Assembly (NCBI GenBank): GCA_938020525.1
Contig: CALIHW010000048.1
Coordinates: 32,962-96,961, forward strand
Direction of reading: 5' to 3'
DNA length: 64,000 nt
DNA from: an uncultured Granulosicoccaceae bacterium
GTDB taxonomy: Bacteria > Pseudomonadota > Gammaproteobacteria > Granulosicoccales > Granulosicoccaceae
In this document: piece after piece, positions 62,801-64,000 of the stretch
Position numbering within the stretch: the stretch's first letter is position 1
Layout of the letters: the number at the start of each line of letters is the position of its first letter
The notes under the pieces: model-generated
Database searches by the model: none
The model's input: the letters and a program-made list of their open reading frames with translations, nothing else
Told to the model about the DNA's origin: nothing
Translations under genes and position numbers: made by a program

Positions 62801-63540
62801 TGAACTCGACTAATGTATTCGGTTTGCATGCAGTCAAATCCGTACTTCAGAATAATCCGAAGTCGGTGCTTAAGTTGCTGCTCTCGGATACGCGCTCTGA
62901 TAAACGTCTGATCGAAATTGAAGAGCTTGCTGTTAAGAATAATATTGCACTTGAGCGAACAGGGCAGAAGGACTTGCAAATGCTCGCAGGTGAAGAACAC
63001 CATCAGGGCGTGGTCGTAGTCTGTCGTTCGCGTGAAGTACTCTCAGAGCCAGAGCTATTGACGTTGGTTATGTCATTAGAAAAGGCTTTTCTGCTTGTCG
63101 TAGATGGTGTTACCGATCCGCATAATCTCGGTGCGATATTGCGTTCGGCTGATGCGGCAGGAGTTGACGCGGTGATAGTGCCAAAGAACGGTAGCGTCGG
63201 ATTGACCCCGGTAGTGCGGAAAGTGGCGTCAGGTGCAGCTGAGACGATTGCCTTTTGCCCTGTGACGAATCTTGCCAGAACCCTGTCGGAGTTAAAGTCG
63301 ATGGGTATCTGGTTCTACGGTACTGCAGATGCCGCCGAGTCCGATTACACCAGTGTCGACTACAGTGGATCTGTTGGTGTAATAGTCGGTTCTGAAGGCA
63401 AGGGTCTGCGACGGCTGACAAAAGAGGCTTGCGACGGATTGATCTCGATCCCTATGGCCGGCACCGTCAGCAGCCTGAATGTCTCAGTTGCCACCGGAAT
63501 TTGTTTGTTTGAGGTGGTCAGGCAACGCAGTGCTGGCTGA
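62800..63540 (+). CDS. rlmB: 23S rRNA (guanosine-2251-2'-O)-methyltransferase RlmB
   Basis: A 246-residue SPOUT methyltransferase that methylates G2251 in the P-loop of 23S rRNA. N-terminal substrate-binding domain (NVFGLHAVKSVL) and the knotted catalytic domain with DPHNLGAILRSADAAG, VGSEGKGLRRL and SLNVSVATGICLFE. Coupled to rnr by a 1-nt overlap, the common rnr-rlmB pair. Confidence 0.95.
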   Translation: MNSTNVFGLHAVKSVLQNNPKSVLKLLLSDTRSDKRLIEIEELAVKNNIALERTGQKDLQMLAGEEHHQGVVVVCRSREVLSEPELLTLVMSLEKAFLLVVDGVTDPHNLGAILRSADAAGVDAVIVPKNGSVGLTPVVRKVASGAAETIAFCPVTNLARTLSELKSMGIWFYGTADAAESDYTSVDYSGSVGVIVGSEGKGLRRLTKEACDGLISIPMAGTVSSLNVSVATGICLFEVVRQRSAG

Positions 63541-63861
63541 GATAACTGATAAAAGGCGGCAGCGTCCAATCTCAAAATCGAAGTATCCACGAAGCAATCC
63601 GCGATCCCTCCTCCGACAGGGTCGCACGCGGCAGCTAAGATACCCTCCCTGCGGGAGTGTGTCGTCAAAGGTTTTAGTGACTATCACATGAAGTTAACCA
63701 GTGCCGCTTTTGCCATTCTCCCTGGGAAGAATCCGGCGTGTAGTTTGCGCCGGAAGAGGGGTGTGTCTGGTTAGATATTCGTAAGACCTCAAGCTTAAAC
63801 TTTGAATTTATTGAAAAGAATCCCTCTCCCAATGCAAACTACGCATTGGACTCTCCCATAG
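63541..63861. other. Intergenic region with two hairpins left of an IS end
   Basis: 321 bp without a supported gene. Two perfect hairpins stand out: CCGGCG...CGCCGG (63733-63753) and CCAATGC-AAACTAC-GCATTGG (63829-63849). Neither has a T-tract. They may be transcript-end structures of rlmB or sequences flanking the inserted element. Confidence 0.4.
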
Positions 63862-64000
63862 GGGGCTCTTCGTCAATTATTGTGGGTAAATGCAGGCCTC
63901 ATATCCAGTTTTCCGCAGTAGAAAAGAATACGGATTCTATAGTTTGCAAAGTCTCTAAATCCTCGTGCAGATGCTTTGATCGACTGAACTCGTCCATTAA
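63862..64000 (-). mobile_element. End of an ISL3-family insertion sequence (continues past the window)
   Basis: GGCTCTTCGTCAATTATTGTGGGT, starting near 63864, has the GGCTCTT opening common at ISL3 termini and overlaps the last codons of a transposase reading leftward from the window edge. The other end lies outside, so element size and target duplication cannot be seen. Confidence 0.6.
63873..64000 (-). CDS. ISL3-family transposase, C-terminal fragment (5' part beyond window)
   Basis: The minus strand is open from the window edge to a TGA at 63873 and encodes about 41 residues, including VQSIKASARGFRDFANY and RIRILFYCGKLDM, the characteristic end of ISL3 (IS204/IS1001/IS1165-like) DDE transposases. 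Whether the full gene is intact cannot be judged here. Confidence 0.75.
   Translation of the reverse strand, partial: NGRVQSIKASARGFRDFANYRIRILFYCGKLDMRPAFTHNN

Overview
The window looks like chromosome of a free-living, probably marine gammaproteobacterium. The strongest pointer is the right-hand third: hfq-hflX-hflK-hflC-DUF2065-hisZ-purA, a tRNA-Leu(CAG), then rnr-rlmB, a gammaproteobacterial housekeeping order. A taurine-pyruvate aminotransferase-like gene, an ectoine-synthase gene and a selenocysteine locus fit a marine lifestyle. The genus cannot be named from the sequence alone.

Layout. (a) 1-10.9 kb, metabolism and signalling: 3' part of icmF (fused isobutyryl-CoA mutase), an SDR oxidoreductase behind a palindromic operator-like site, a MarR regulator, a PAS-GGDEF-EAL protein with a degraded EAL motif, a TVP38-like membrane protein coupled to a flavin disulfide reductase, a PLP-dependent dehydratase and an orphan ectC. 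(b) 11-33.5 kb, one large exopolysaccharide locus of the type that normally accompanies exosortase A (XrtA/PEP-CTERM): flippase, acyltransferase, FemAB-like protein, two GT4 glycosyltransferases, a YetA/PcRGLX-like protein, a VanZ-like protein, an O-antigen ligase/polymerase-like protein, an asparagine-synthase-type amidotransferase, then deacetylase, ATPase, export lipoprotein, chain-length determinant, tyrosine autokinase, outer-membrane barrel and priming glycosyltransferase. No exosortase gene lies in this stretch. (c) 33.6-39.2 kb, selenocysteine locus: an exported MsrA, then selA and a GrdB-like selenoprotein on one strand with selB divergent. The selenoprotein gene is split by an in-frame UGA followed by a plausible bacterial SECIS hairpin, and reads through as one 389-residue protein. 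(d) 39.2-45.7 kb: a lipoprotein metallopeptidase, a DUF11 surface protein with a GlyGly-CTERM-like tail, an FAD D-lactate/glycolate-type dehydrogenase and the aminotransferase with a clear terminator. A 179-bp element with long inverted ends (MITE-like) follows. (e) 46.1-52.6 kb: DUF3127 protein with an SSB-like tail, then prpE-pccB-pccA-mce, which take propionate to (R)-methylmalonyl-CoA. (f) 52.8-63.5 kb, the housekeeping block. (g) The right edge holds the 3' end of an ISL3-family transposase.

How it fits together: the EPS genes supply priming, assembly, modification, flipping, length control and export of a surface polysaccharide, and the diguanylate cyclase/phosphodiesterase-like protein may feed c-di-GMP control of surface behaviour. 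The propionate genes and IcmF both handle short branched or odd-chain acyl-CoAs. The selA/selB pair sits beside its most likely client selenoprotein.
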